Shown here: piece by piece, positions 1 through 12,711 of the stretch
Position numbering within the stretch: the stretch's first letter is position 1
Layout: every line of letters begins with the position of its first letter
Assembly: GCF_000091045.1 (NCBI RefSeq)
Contig: NC_006687.1
Coordinates: 1,443,551-1,507,550 of the forward strand
Source: Cryptococcus deneoformans JEC21
Taxonomy: Eukaryota; Basidiomycota; Tremellomycetes; Tremellales; Cryptococcaceae
Direction: 5' to 3'
Length of the DNA: 64,000 bases
Notes under the pieces: generated by a model
Told to the model about the DNA's origin: nothing
Databases searched by the model: none
What the model saw: the letters and a program-made list of their open reading frames with translations, nothing else
Position numbers and translations under genes: made by a program

Positions 1-48
1 GGAAGCGAAGCGACGGTGAAGGCGGTTACGCCCGTAAAGGAATGTTAG
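1..48 (+). CDS. possible 3' end of a gene cut by the window edge
   Basis: Frame 1 is open from the first base and stops with TAG at 46-48. It would encode 15 residues ending KAVTPVKEC. The bias toward Lys, Val and Glu looks coding, but this is too short to assign, and an open frame of this length can arise by chance. Positions 49-484 hold nothing else I can support apart from the downstream flank of the helicase gene on the other strand. Confidence 0.2.
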   Translation, partial: GSEATVKAVTPVKEC

Positions 49-484
49 ACCGACATCCCTACTTATTTTATGATGGAATCATGCAACGCAGATCCAGAGC
101 TTTCTAATATTGTTTTGGTCAATTCCCCTATTTGGGATGGTCATAAGAACCTAAATTCTGACAGTGAAGGAACTGTGTTTTGTGATACAAGCCATATGCC
201 TGGACTCTTCGCCCTCGGTATGTTTGATAATGATGGTCGCAAATCCTGATCTGTCATATGGCCCTGATCTCAACGATTTGAGCCGGAAATGAGTTGCTGA
301 AGGCGGGTAAAATTGCTACAGATGACTGGGAGGGAGCAAAGTGCCAGAGATGCTCCATAGTATTAGCGTATTGATGTTCAATAAGGTCAGTAATCCGGTT
401 TATGGTAATGATAATGGTCAACTGTAGTACGAGATTGCATGAGGACATCACCTTTTAGATGTCGCAACATCGTGAACTAGACGA

Positions 485-2548
485 TCACGCAGGTTGCCAT
501 CGTCCTCGCCCGTTACCGCCGCCACCTCTGCCTCCCCTCCCACCTCTCCCGCCGCCTCTCCCGCCGCCTCTCCCGCCTCCTCGAAGGGTATTCTCGGAAG
601 TAATGTCCGATTCCCGGCCCCTTTTGCCTGTATGCGGCTTGTCTTGACCCCCAGCACTTTTCTGGACCTCCTTGACGATGTTCAACCCTGGCACACCCCT
701 CAGACCCATCTTGCTAACGGTCTTGGCCAGTAGTCCTGGGGGTTGAGGTCCATTACGGAGTGAGACTCTAGCATAATCGCCAGCGTGTCTTACGAGATCC
801 GCCTGAGACCATCTGAGCGATTTGAGGTGAGAGTTGTAGTACCCGAGCCAAGCTTGGTACGCCTGAGCTTTGGATTCTGGTGAGACAAATTCGAGAGCTT
901 TGTTGACGGCATCACGAGAGCGGGACATGATCTCGGGCGCGATGGTCGGGTATGGGTGGAGGGTGAAAGTTTGGAGGGTCTTATCCCGAAGAAAGTGAGA
1001 CTCAAAATCGCCGAGCATCAGAATGCCATGACCTTCGGCTCCAGCACGAGCGGTTCGCCCAAGTCGATGTACGTCTTTTCGTCAGTTCAGATTTCTGCTT
1101 GGTCACTTACATTGTTCTGAGCTACTCGGAAGGCCAATCTGTACCACTGCAGTCACGCCCTTCACGTCGATACCTCGTGCAGTGACGTCCGAGGAGAAAA
1201 GGACGCCTCTTTCAGCTTGACGGAACGCCTCGGTTGTTGAAGCTCGTTTCGATTGTGATAGGCGAGAATGTATCTCCCACACTGGGTAGGGGATCGGTAA
1301 GGACGAGAAGACGTCGTGGAACAGGGCGGCAGCCCGAGCGGTAGGGAGGAAGGCAATGACTTAAAAGTCAGCTTTGCTGCGTGTCAACCTACACACCTTT
1401 AAAATCCTTGTTCTTAGACTCCTCATTGCGCATGACTTCCATCGCAGCCGGTATGAGATCTTCCGCTGAGACCACCAAAACCTCTTGCTTAACATGCTCG
1501 TGCGCGTTGACATCCTCCTCGGTCAGCGTAGTGATGAATTTGTAATCCTTTCTGAGTGCGATTGACGCGATCTGGCCAGTCAGCTGTGTTTATCCGGTCT
1601 CACTCACTGAATGGACCTCCGTGGGCAGGGTAGCAGAAAATAAGAGGGTCTGACGGGGGACAGCGTGAGGAGCCGGCAAATAATCGAATATCTTGACCAA
1701 TTCTCGACGGAAACCCGCGTCTAGCAGACGATCGGCTTCGTCGAGGACGATCATCTCTACTCATCAGCCTAAATTGGTCATGTTCCACTCACTTAGCTGG
1801 GCGAAGCGAGCCTTAATGCCTCCATTTTCCATCAAATCGAGCAATCGACCAGGAGTGGCAACAAGGATGTCCGCGCTTCAAGAGGTTAAGCATAAATTCC
1901 CGGCAGACGTACGAGGACTCACCGCTTTGACTTGAGATTCTTGATATCCCTATCCATATTGGTCCCGCCGACGACGCTTCGAGTGCCAAACTTTTTACTC
2001 AGAGCAGTTGACATTCGCTCGGCGACCTCATTGATCTGCTGAGCCAGTTCCCGGGTAGGGGATAAGATGAGAATTGACGTGAGAGCGGAGGGAGGCATGG
2101 GTGCCGATAGCAGACGTTGCACCACTGGGACCAAGAAGGCAAGGGTTTTTCCAGTCCCGGTCTTGGCTTGAGCTAGGACGTCGTCTCCGGCGAGGATGGT
2201 TGGAAGTGTGGCCGCTTGGACCTTTGAAAGGTCAACTGGGAAAAATGGTTTCGGATTGAGCACCTAGCTCACTTCGGTACACGTCTCGAAAGGAAGAGAT
2301 GGGAAGATCTCTGGGCTCAATCCATTAAAGTCTCGAAAACGAGGTCTATCAATACCGGCTGGTGTACTGATCCCACTAGGCACAGGTGTTGAATCTGTTG
2401 TCTTGACGATAAGACCAGGTTGAGTGGTTGCAAGACTCCTTGTCGGGTTGGCTTGAGCGCGAGCAGCATGAAAACCTCCACGTTTGAAACGATTACCAGC
2501 TCCACGGATAGGAGGATTTGACATGATGGGTACAGCGGTGTTACTCAT
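485..2548 (-). CDS. DEAD-box ATP-dependent RNA helicase, MSS116-like
   Basis: This is an RNA-unwinding ATPase, probably for splicing or ribosome assembly; the MSS116 clade acts in mitochondria. Several exons give, in order: motif I AKTGTGKT, Ia PTRELA, GG, Ib TPGR, II DEAD (followed by RLLDAGFRRE), III SAT, V ARGID and VI HRLGRTARAG. After the core comes an about 100-residue MSS116-like extension and then an Arg-Gly-rich tail (RGG repeats, typical RNA-binding tail). The start is the ATG at 2546-2548, just downstream of a pyrimidine-rich CTGCAAG, so a further 5' exon is possible and no clear presequence is seen. A 45-nt intron joins the first two coding parts near 2300, giving ETFDLSKVQ. The family call is firm; mitochondrial placement is inferred. 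Confidence 0.85.
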
Positions 2549-2805
2549 CGGCTTGCAGGCGTGAAAAAAAAAAGAGAAAATGAAAGAGTACCACTGTAGG
2601 TACAACGTCCCAGTTCGTCCCTGACCTCATTCTTCCTACCTCCACCTGCCCAGGCACGTTCTCGCTAATAATATAGAAGTATCTGTTTTCAATACCCGTA
2701 AACTCCGACATTGTCTACCATCTACGTAAATCTCAGGAGCATTGTCTTATTATTCGTCACACCATTCCGACCTCGTTCAAATAGGGCAGTTATACATGTA
2801 CTTGG

Positions 2806-5800
2806 ATGTCTGTCCAACCCATAGCAAAGCCCATAACTCCGACTCCGAAGAAGATCAACAGTGCGTCTGACCTATCCTATCTATACCTCGGTAGCAAGTA
2901 GCTCGGCATCTAGCCTTAACGGACATGATTTTCCCATTCACTAACTGGAATAGGTTGCGATGCCTGTCGCTCTAGGAAGGTCCGGTGTGAACGACTCTTT
3001 CAGACAGAGGCACCACGACCTGGACCGTCGGTAGGTCAGCCGTCTCTACCGCCATGTCGGGTATGTCTAGCTACCTACTTTATCGGAATGTTATGCATTG
3101 GCGCTGATGTGGACGAGGGCGGAAAAGCAATGCGCCGATTTGGGCATTGAATGTACTACCACCTGGCGACCTAAGAGGGTTAGTGACCCTTCATCCATTT
3201 GATCAATGTACTTGACTTAATAACTGTTGGTATATAGCGCGGACCCCCAAACGAATATTTAAAGTGAATTCCAGTCCCTGATCAAAGCAGAATTCTATAT
3301 TGATCATTCATGGTTGATGATGTGCACACTAGGAAGCTCATGGCTTCCGATACAGATAGTCAATCGCATCCGGTCCCCGTCCCCGTACCGATGACCACCA
3401 TACCCTCTCTCCCCGACAGCGCCTCTTTATCGCCAGTATTGCATTCTCCCTTAAACCGCTACATCCCAGTTTCCCCACTTTCAGCCCGGCCGACCAGCCA
3501 CCAACCCCATTCGCTGGAAGATATCATTGAAAGAAATGTGGCGATGTCCATATTTGCGCTCTTCTTCGACTATGTGGGTTTTGAGTGTTTTCTTTCTCGA
3601 ATCCGAATTTTCTTTTACTCCATTCCAACGGGTGGCCTTCCTCAGGCCCTTCTTCGTCAGACTTCCTCTATGCTGGGGCGGAGACTTATAGCTTTTTGAA
3701 CACAGGTACATCCCTTGACGCCCTGCCTTCATCGACCCACATTTCTAATGGAGGTACAAACTATGAGAGACGAGAAAGAGCCGGTGTTCTTGGCTTTGGT
3801 GTTGAGCGTGTTAGCCTCTGCCATGGTCCAGGTATGTCCATTTCGGCACATCCATATTATCTATTCTCTCCATTCGATCTATCATAACCTCGAATTTGCG
3901 GCCTGAAATGAACTTCTGATCTCTTGACACAGATACCCAAACCCTTGTTGCCCACTATCAACAATTGCCCGGGGAGAGAAGTGGCAGACCGCTGCTACCA
4001 AGTTTCCCGGCTTGTCTCGCTGAACACCTACGAACCGCCGACAATTGAGATGGTCATCCTGAGATTCCTCGATTCGGTGTATCACATAGTATCAGGTCGA
4101 CTAGGCGCTCACGGTATGTCCCTCGTTGTCTTCCCCTGTATATCGGGCGTAGTGCTGAACTGGGGGTGTGATGATAGCCGCAAGTTGGGGAGAAGCATTA
4201 CAGCTCGGTGTATCTTTGGGCATACATCGTGAAGCCAGTTATGCTGGGCTAGGTGAGTATTTCTTTAAGTGCTTCAGCTCAGCAACCTACCCCATGTCAG
4301 TGTTGACGCTGAGATGATAGATCCAATAAGTGCCGAAGTCCGAAGAAGGATGTTTGGTTTGTTATTCACATCTGACAAGGCTGCGTGAGTGACCTATCTT
4401 TCTGCGCATCACTCGTCACGTCTAAACTTACGACGACCATGGTGATAGAGCTTGCTTGAGAGATCGGCCAATATTCCTCCCAACGGAAGATTGCGACACG
4501 CTCATGCCGAAAGCAGTGTACGTAGCCTATTCCCACTTTCAGTCGGGCTATGCGCTAATTGATTAAGGGACGACGAGTATATCACTCGTACAGAATATCG
4601 TACTTTTCCGGTCTATGAGACTTCCACGATTGCAGGATTCAAGTGAGTCATCTTCCTTTGAGCTTTGATAGGTCAGACAAGGGCTGAAAGAATGTTAGTA
4701 TCGCTACAAGGGTCTTTGGGTATGTCTGTGCCAATTTGATAATTGCTGCCTCGACAGAGCGAGACTGATCTGAGTATTAAGGATCATCGGAGAAACTCTT
4801 TTGCTACAACGTACTGTCCGGCGTCAGTCCCCTCTTGCGCCGGAGGACATACTAGCCAGACTCAGACGAGTCAAAGCCATTTCCGAGGATCTTGCAGAAG
4901 TCTTGATCGACATCCCTGCCGCTCTGAGGTTGGCAGACACCCCAGCTCCCTTGCAGTTACGGTAAGCCGTCTTCACCTGCTTCTCCTTTCACTTCTTGAC
5001 ATTTCCGCTGATGAAGCTGTCATAGAACCAATACTCAGGATTGGGGTCAAGATATCTTTGCTCAATTGGATTTGTACTTTGCCCAACCTGAGTCGTCTCG
5101 ATCAATCGCCAAAGAATCATTTTTGGTGCTCAAAGGGAATATATACGTCACACACGCTTTGGCAAGATTCGCGCTCATGTGAGTTGAGTCGCCAACCATT
5201 TTGACCCAAAATGTTTTGAATTAACGGCATACCGCACGAATGCTGATATGCTGTAATCGGTATTATAGCGGCTGTAGGGATGAGATTATGGGGCAAACAA
5301 ACTCGCTAGGCGGCGTTACTCGGACTGGTCAGTCTGCGAGGAGTAGGATTGCTGCAAAGAGCAATGCTGACTCCCTCTCTTGTATCAGCTACAGAGACGA
5401 TCGTCACATATTTGTACGATACTCTGGATCGATATGAGACCGTCATTGTAGATCTGCTCAAGGCGTTACACAGGCAAGTGCCCGCGACAATAAAGCTGGG
5501 TCTCCACATTGTGCTGATGTAACCTCGCAGTATACCAGTACAAAGTGCAAGTATCATATTCTCTTCCATCTTGTCTCTTAAAGGCCGAGACAACGACTAA
5601 CGTTGGATTACTGCAGCTCGCAGTCAATGGACCGTCACTAGTCAACAAGATCCGATATGTCGCCGTATCCCTCTTGGACGCTTTGGATGCCAACAACCCA
5701 GTCAGCCCAGAGGGGGCGTACTTGCTTGATTTCTTAGCCATCTTATCGGAGATTGAACAGGTGGGTCCAGCGATGCCTTGGGCATGTTGGTTGACCACTT

Positions 5801-5836
5801 CCATCTTTTGCGCTAATGCCTGAACAGACTCTATAA
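2806..5836 (+). CDS. Zn2Cys6 transcription factor with fungal-specific regulatory domain
   Basis: A nuclear DNA-binding regulator. The first exon (ATG at 2806) splices into CDACRSRKVRCE. A later exon supplies PPCR and, after another intron, QCADLGIECTTTWRPKR, so all six zinc ligands are present, with an unusually long loop between Cys3 and Cys4 (about 23 residues). Downstream exons carry the PF04082-type domain: PCLHRPTFLMEVQ, FLALVLSVLASAMVQ, LQLGVSLGIHREASY, EVRRRMFGLLF, and the C-terminal VNKIRYVAVSLLDALD. The gene has a dozen or so short introns, two of them GC-AG around a 16-nt exon (5531-5546). It ends TL-stop at 5834-5836. It sits between the helicase (divergent, 257 bp) and a GH3 beta-glucosidase, with a sugar transporter beyond, so it may regulate that pair; this is inference from position. 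Confidence 0.85.
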
Positions 5837-6046
5837 TACCTTTACATATTGCTTCGAAAGTCACGCCGAGAGAAAGCTTTGATGTACGCGTGATGACTCG
5901 CGTGGGTTATATGTACTATTATGCATATCAACTTGCTGTCTTACATGTAACGTGCAGCAAGGCTACGAAGTACGCAAGCACAGGCGATAAGATAAATTCT
6001 CAAAAGAACAATTAGGTCTATAAGTCAGATGAACCTATTCTACCAA

Positions 6047-9000
6047 CTAGATCCAGGTCGGCTCATACACCTGAGGCTCTTGGAGACCTATCCACTTGAA
6101 TGACCTAGCAAGATGAACAGGTTTCGAAAGATGGATGAGAGTAGAAGACGTCCCGATCCTAATTTCATAATCGCCTTTCCTGCCGATCCAGCTCTTCTCT
6201 TGGATGCTGTAGAATGAGAATGCTTTGTGCTAACCACATCCCACAGCCGGATATCAGCCATTATCTCAGAAGATCCCTCAAGACAGCGAGGCGCAAAAGG
6301 GCTCGTCCACTCACATCAAGACTAACGGAAACAGTCTTCGATTCTCCGGGTCTTAAGTACACTTTTACGAATTCCGCTAGTTCATGTTCTGGTCTTTCGA
6401 CTATCGGTGCTAGATCGTGGATGTAGACTTGAGCGACTTCTGCGCCATCGATTTCACCGGTGTTGGTGAGGGTGAAACTCGCTTTGGCGCCACAAGCCTC
6501 GGATTTAACAGATAACTCGCTTCTCACACTTTCGTCAGTTTTTCCGATCCAATCACGGTCATTCTTAGGAGGAGGGAGAGGGTAGAATAATAGGAAGCAG
6601 TGAAATAGTCAACTAACCTAAAGGTGAAAGAAGTATAGCTCAACCCATGTCCGAAGGGAAAAGCGCTCTTTGGATGATCCCCTCTGTCAAAATACCTATA
6701 CCCAACCCCCAACCCTTCACAATAAACGGTATCGATCGGGTGTCCGAACCCTTCATGGCTCGGATAATCCTCCAATACCCTGGGCCAGGTGATTGGTAGC
6801 TTGCCACTTGGATTGACAACGCCAAAGACGACATCGGCGATGGCTGTGCCGCAGTTGTTGCCCCCGAAGAAGGCTTGAACGATAGCCGACGCGTCGTCAA
6901 GCCAGGGGAACTCGACTGGCATACCGGATTGGTTGACTATAATCGTCTCTGGCTTCGAGGAAAGTACGGCCCGCACGAGCTCGTCGGTCCCTGGCGGAAG
7001 CTTCATATCTTCTCGATCATAGGATTCAGACTCCCACTCTGAATTCGTACCAATACAGAGAATGGCGACTTGATCGAAAATTTGTCAGTCCTTGAATTGA
7101 GTCTAAAGATGTAAAATTGAGATGGACTCTCACCATCAGATTCAGTAGCGAGCTTGACAGCTTTCTCAATTTCTGCTCGGACATCGCGCTTCTTTCTTCC
7201 ACCGATTCGAATCCCACCTCGACGGCCGGTCTATCAACACACATCAGATAGGATCAGCTTACACACTCAGCGCAGCCGGTTGAGGCTGCAGAGGATATAC
7301 GTACATAGGGAGACATTGCATTTAGCTGTTTGAAGTTGGAAAATCGGACTTCGAGGTCGTACGATTTTCCAGCCTCAACGTTGAGTTCACCTGTACGCTC
7401 TTCTGCGCCTGTATTGAACTGGATTGGGAGAAGAAACAAACAATACAATATCTCTTGTCAGTTATCGGAAGATAAAGGGCTTGTGGAACGACAATAAATA
7501 CATGAACTTACGAAAAGCAAACCCTCTTTCTGATCAGTGGAGTTATCGATGATCTTCTTTCCGTCAATGAACAAATCGGCCTGTCCAGCTACACCCAGAC
7601 CAAGTTCCCACTACCCTGTCAGCTTGAGCCCGCAGGTTGTGGACTTACAATCCCGCTTTCGTCGGGAGTGAAGATTGTCTTGAGCTACAGGTAATGTCAG
7701 TTTGTTATGGTCGGAAGAAAAGTTGTTGATTGGTGGAGCTCACAGATACATATCCTCTGACTGGTACTTCTTTCGGTATACCGTCGATGAAGTACGAGAA
7801 TGCCGAATTGTTATATTTTGAGAAAATAGGTTTGACCTTGTTCTCCCATGGGCTTCAAGTTTTGCCGTGTTAGCTTATGTGGAAAAGTAGGAAAGCGAAG
7901 GGGCTACTCACTTTTGGGCGTAGAAATTGCACTGCACCCCTGGTCCGGCATCTTTACCCATCGTGGGATGATGAATGAAAGGCGTCAAAAGCGGCGTCCA
8001 TCTCGAGCTATCGGAGCCGATTGTATATTCTACTTTTGCCCCTACGCTTTCGGCATATGTGGTGATCGCCTCCAAGGGAGTGATGAGGTACGTCGGAGGA
8101 AGGTTGGCACTTCCCCCACCTGAATAGGAGGCTGTTTTGGCATTGGGGCCGATGACGGCGATCTTCTTGCCGTTGGGAGAAGAGATGGGCAAGACACTTT
8201 TGTCATTTTTGAGGAGGACGACGGCAGAATCGGCTGCTTCGCGCAGTAATGCTCGGATATAGGGCGTATCGATGGTTTCTTCGTCTTTTTCAAAGTCGAT
8301 ACCAGACTGTTGAGCTTCTTGGACATAGTGCAGGACCTATATCAGATGAAAGATCAATAAGCCCTGTGCTAAGAGCATTAAGCACGACGACTTACCCTCA
8401 AAGCACACTCGTCTATATCGGCAGGGACGAGTTTACCGCCAATGATATCCCTTTCCAAACTTGAACCCCTCATCAAGGCAGGTCCGGGCATCTCAAGGTC
8501 CAAAGAAGCCTTGACAGCTTCTGAAGAAGAGTATGTCCCACTCCAGTCGGACATGATCATACCCTGGAACTCGAAGTCGCCTCGGAGGATCTTGCGCAGT
8601 AAGAAAGGGTGTTCAGCCACGTGTAGACCATTTACTCGATTGTAACTTGTCATCTATGTGAGACATTAGCATTAGGTTCCTTCAACTAGAAGAACGCAAA
8701 AGGTCTGGTTGAAGAGGCCTGTGGCAATTCGAAAGATAGAAACCTACAAAGACGGCAGGTCGTGCCTTGCATTGAATTCTGAAGGGCTCGAGGTAGATTT
8801 CATGCATCGTCCTTTCGTCAATGACCGAGTTGTTGCTTCTTCGCAGGTATTCTTGTTCGTTTGCGAGGAAATCTGAAAACTCAGCTTTGAACATTCCTCC
8901 AAATACTCACGCTTCGGTGCTATACCAGAACAGATCAGCATTTGCGTGGTATACAAAGATCAAGAAATAGTCAGAGTTGCACACGCACTGGTCATGACCT

Positions 9001-9662
9001 TCTTGGACTGTACACCTTCTATCCATGCCAACGCGATATGACCACAAAGAAGAGGATCTGTGCAACGTACCATCTGGTCAGCTCTGAGCTCAGTCTTTGA
9101 AAGGCCAATGGACGACGGGGACTCACCTTCGCTGAAAGACTCGAACCCTCTTCCACCACAAGGATGTCTCTGACAATTCGTGGTGGGACCTAACAAGCAG
9201 TGCACCCCGCGGGCTCGGCATTCCTCTCCCAAGGCTTCGCCAATACGACGAGCAAGATCAATATCCATAGACGCCCCCAGGCCAGTGGATGAAGGGAAAC
9301 ATGATGCAGTTGCGCCATTCGTCCCTGTCGACTACAGATCAGTTGCTCTCCTATGTCTGCTTGAGCGTGGCTTGCTATCGCTTACAGGCTGTACCTCTGA
9401 CTCCGTTCTGCTATCTGATTAGCTGGGCTCAGATGATCGACCCGGGTCACTCACAGGCCCGTCACTGCACTGTGCAGCATTGTTAGCTGAGTCCCATCAA
9501 ATCTCTGTCAATTCATCGATCGCTCACTCGCACTCGAGGTATACCGAGCCTGGGTACAGCTACCGTATGCCACATGTCATCGCCGCTCAAGAGCGCGATC
9601 TTCTCCTCGCTTGAGAGCTCCTTGAGTACTGCCTCGGGATTGATAATAGTCATCTTCGTCAT
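6047..9662 (-). CDS. GH3 beta-glucosidase with inserted PA14 domain
   Basis: Hydrolyses terminal beta-D-glucosyl residues (cellobiose, aryl- or alkyl-glucosides). The start MTKMTIINPEAVLKEL has no signal peptide, so the enzyme is probably intracellular. In order: GH3 N-terminal barrel (GDDMWHTVAVPRLGIPRVRVSD, then ECRARGVHCLLGPTTN), the nucleophile motif IMSDWSGTYS, the alpha/beta sandwich (KIAVIGPNAK), a PA14 insert (YFIDGIPKEVPVRGYVSLK, GIWELGLGVAGQADLFIDG), the rest of the sandwich (VNPSGKLPITWP, FPFGHGLSYTSF) and a fibronectin-III-like domain. The last exon ends EPTWI-stop at 6047-6049. This architecture matches the intracellular PA14 GH3 enzymes of yeasts and Aspergillus. It is divergent from a sugar porter with about 0.7 kb between, suggesting co-regulated uptake and cleavage of beta-glucosides. 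Confidence 0.9.
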
Positions 9663-10373
9663 GTTGCCTATTTGCTGCTCTGCTGAGGTTATCCGCAAGA
9701 GATGGGGGGAATCGAGTGCTCAGGGTTGAAGCTGTTGGTCTTTTAAGGACATTCTTTCATAGAGAGAGACACACCATGCTCCATTATCTTCAAACGGATA
9801 CCTTTTTGGCGTACACAAAGACTCTCGGCCTCCTGAAAGGAGACATCAACGAACTTCGGAGAAACTTAGGCGAAAGATTATACCAGTGAAAGGCAACCGA
9901 CGGGTGAAACCTCGGAGCTGCAAAGTGCTTGGCACGAGACTGATCAGCTTCGGAAGGTCACGTTACCAGAATTTTGCGTTCCTCCAAGTGAATTTGGCAC
10001 AGGAGGGTAGATCCGGACCACAGGCAATGTGGACGTGGGGTCCCTGTGGAGGCTTCCGCTTACGTATTTGACTCACGTATTTGGCTCTACGGGGTTACTT
10101 TTCATCTAGCCTCGCGCCGAGGTTTCTCCTTAGCATACAAACCTTTCAGCATCGAGCCATCCGGTCATGTTACCGACGACACATAATACTGTTTGCTTTG
10201 CATCAGAACAGGTGAGAGCCAAAAAAAGGGCAACACGCAAATCCAACAGCGAGCTGCCACCGAACAAGGATATTGAGATTCCGACCGATGTGAGAGGTAT
10301 AAGAAGTCCCATATCTGCCCCGTGGTGTCCCATCTCCCCACCACAGTTTGAGTTTCGAGTCTAGCGTAACAGC
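9663..10373. promoter_or_regulatory. shared divergent promoter of the beta-glucosidase and sugar porter genes
   Basis: A 711-bp intergenic stretch lies between two start codons facing away from each other. It contains scattered CGGA/TCCG half-sites (9857, 9913, 9951, the palindrome TCCGGA at 10012-10017, and 10160), the triplet type bound by Zn2Cys6 proteins. No repeated full-length site with constant spacing is obvious by eye, so the assignment to the nearby regulator is only a hypothesis. Confidence 0.4.
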
Positions 10374-12480
10374 ATGTCTACCAAGTTCTCTGATCTACCC
10401 AACAACACTGCCTCAAAATGGTGGAAGGACCCAGGTATGAGGAAGAGTGAGTTCACCCCGGCAAGAAGATCTGATTGAAGGCCCATGACTGACAACCAAG
10501 ATAGGCTTTGTCCATATTATTACACTCTATACCGCCGTGTCAGCATGATCGACTTCCCTGCTATACTGCAATGAGTCGAAAGGCTGACGCAATAATGCAG
10601 CTACTCTTTAGGATATGATGGGTCCCTTCTCAACGGTCTTCAAGCGCTCACTGAGTGGAACACAGACTTCGTAAGTGGCGCATCGCTCGGAGCAGAGTCG
10701 ATCGACTGACGCCCCACTCCCTACAGGACACGCCTACTGGAACTCGACTTGGTTTGATTGCTGCCAGCTACTACTTGTGAGCTAAGACTGGGCCTTGAAA
10801 CGACCATTTAGGTAGAGTTGACTATTTATCGGCAGGCCCAAGATCCCTCTCACATTCGTCATTGCTTGGATGGTTGATCGATATGGCCGAAAGATCGGAC
10901 TTGTAAGTTGTACCTGTCTTGCAAACACTTGTACTCGCTGCTGACTTTCGCATTTACAGTACTGTGGCGCCCTCTTTATGTTTGCTGGCGCTCTCTTGGG
11001 AGGTTTCTGTCACTCCACTGCTCAGCTTGTGGGCTCTCGTGTTCTTTTGGGTGTGGGAACTGCTTCTGCCCGTATGTGCGCCCATATCATGTCGAGCAGC
11101 TCTTGGGATTCGCTAACGTCAAACGCATCAAACAGAGGTGACTGCTGCTGCTCTGGTTCCTGAACTTGCTCATCCTCGTATACGACATTATGCTGGTGGT
11201 TTCCTCAACACGACTTACTACGTGAGTCGCGGTTCCATACCGAGCATAGGATCACGCTTCATGCTGAAATCAATCTGTATATGCACAGGTGGGTTCCATC
11301 TTCGCCGCCTGGCTCACCTTTGCGATGGTTTACTACCCCGGGACCAGCTCATGGTCTTGGCGAGTGCCCACCCTTATCCAAGGGTTTGGTCCCCTTCTTC
11401 TTGGTTTAGGAGCATACTTCATCCCCCAGTCGCCTCGGTGGCTTGTCAAGAAAGGGCGTGTTGGCGAAGCGCACCAGATTTTGGCGACTTATCAGTGAGT
11501 ATTCTTCAATGTGCGATCAGATCCCAGCAATAGTCCCCTCTCAAACCTCAGCATCTGGCATCGCTCTCGCTTGGCATGCTTCGTTGACTGGATCTTCATG
11601 CTGATGATATGGGTACAGTGCCAATGGCAAGATGGATGACGAGCTTGTCCTCCTCGAGATGCGAGAGATCAAATCTTCCGTTGAACTTGAGAAAGTGGCT
11701 GAATCTGCTTCATGGCTCGCTTGGTTCCACACCAAAGGCAACCTCCGGAGGTTCTTCGTCATCATCATCCTCGGAACGGCAACGCAATGGGTTGGCAACG
11801 GCGTCGCGCAATACTACCTGGTTCCTGTGCTCAAGACTGTGGGCGTCACCAAGCCCGCGCAGACCACAGGCGTCAACGGAGGACTTGCGATTTGGAATTG
11901 GTTCATCTCTATGAGTGGGGCCAGTCTAGTGGAGAGATTCGGACGAAGACCCTTGTTTTTGACATCGATCATTGGTATGTTCTTCTCGTTCGTCATGATC
12001 CTCGGTCTTGCAGGTGGTTACAACACCACCCACCATTCCACAACGGGTATCGCAATGATACCGTTCATCTTTATTTTCATGGGCTTCTACTCCCTCGCCC
12101 TGACCCCTCTTCCGATGCTCTACGTCCCCGAGATCTGCCCGCTTGCCCTCCGCGCCAAAGCCGCGGCATTGCTATTGCTAGCCCAAAACTGCGCACAAAC
12201 CTTCAACCAATTCGTCAACCCGGTCGCCCTCAGCACCATCAGCTGGAGATACTATGCAGTCTACGTTGCGGTCGACGCGATCTACATCGCCCTCTTCTGG
12301 TTCATGATACGCGAGACCAAGGGTCTTACCACAGAAGAAGCTGCTGTCGTGTATGATCCCGATGATGTCAAGGAGGCCAATAAGGAGGCCGAGAAGAGGA
12401 TGTACCAGGATGCTATAAAGGTGGTTCATGTGGAACATATGGAGAAGGAGGAGGATTTTAAGGAGGAGTTTAAGGTATAG
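10374..12480 (+). CDS. MFS sugar porter, lactose permease/hexose transporter type
   Basis: A plasma-membrane sugar/proton symporter of about 530 residues with twelve predicted helices. The start MSTKFSDLPNNTASKWW is followed by several short introns. The last exon is long (from about 11620) and carries half the protein. Sugar-porter signatures are visible: GYDGSLLNGLQ in helix 1, DRYGRKIG in loop 2-3, IPQSPRWLVKKGR after helix 6, RFGRRP in loop 8-9, VPEICPLALRAKAAA, and RETKGLTTEE after helix 12. The C-terminal tail is charged (KEAEKRM, EEDFKEEFKV). Among fungal relatives the closest pattern is the LAC12/lactose-permease branch, which also includes cellobiose transporters. Pairing with the divergent GH3 enzyme suggests beta-glucoside import. 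Substrate is inferred. Confidence 0.9.
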
Positions 12481-12711
12481 ACCATTTTCAGGTGTGTCGT
12501 ATTGGTATTCATAGTGTCAGAGGACCTTAAGCGTTGTAGTACTTCCATGTTATGCACAGGATAGGTTAGAGGACCGCTAGGCCGATAGAGAGACTCGATA
12601 GCTAATAGAGTGATGGCGGTATAGTACCGAGGGCTGACTTGCAACAAGTAATCACGCTCACAATTATTATTTACATAAGCTAGTCTAGTCAGCGAAGGCC
12701 GCTCATGATTC

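Noticed and set aside
459..733. Proline-rich plus-strand open frames
   Set aside because: They are the antisense shadow of the Arg-Gly-rich tail of the helicase gene.
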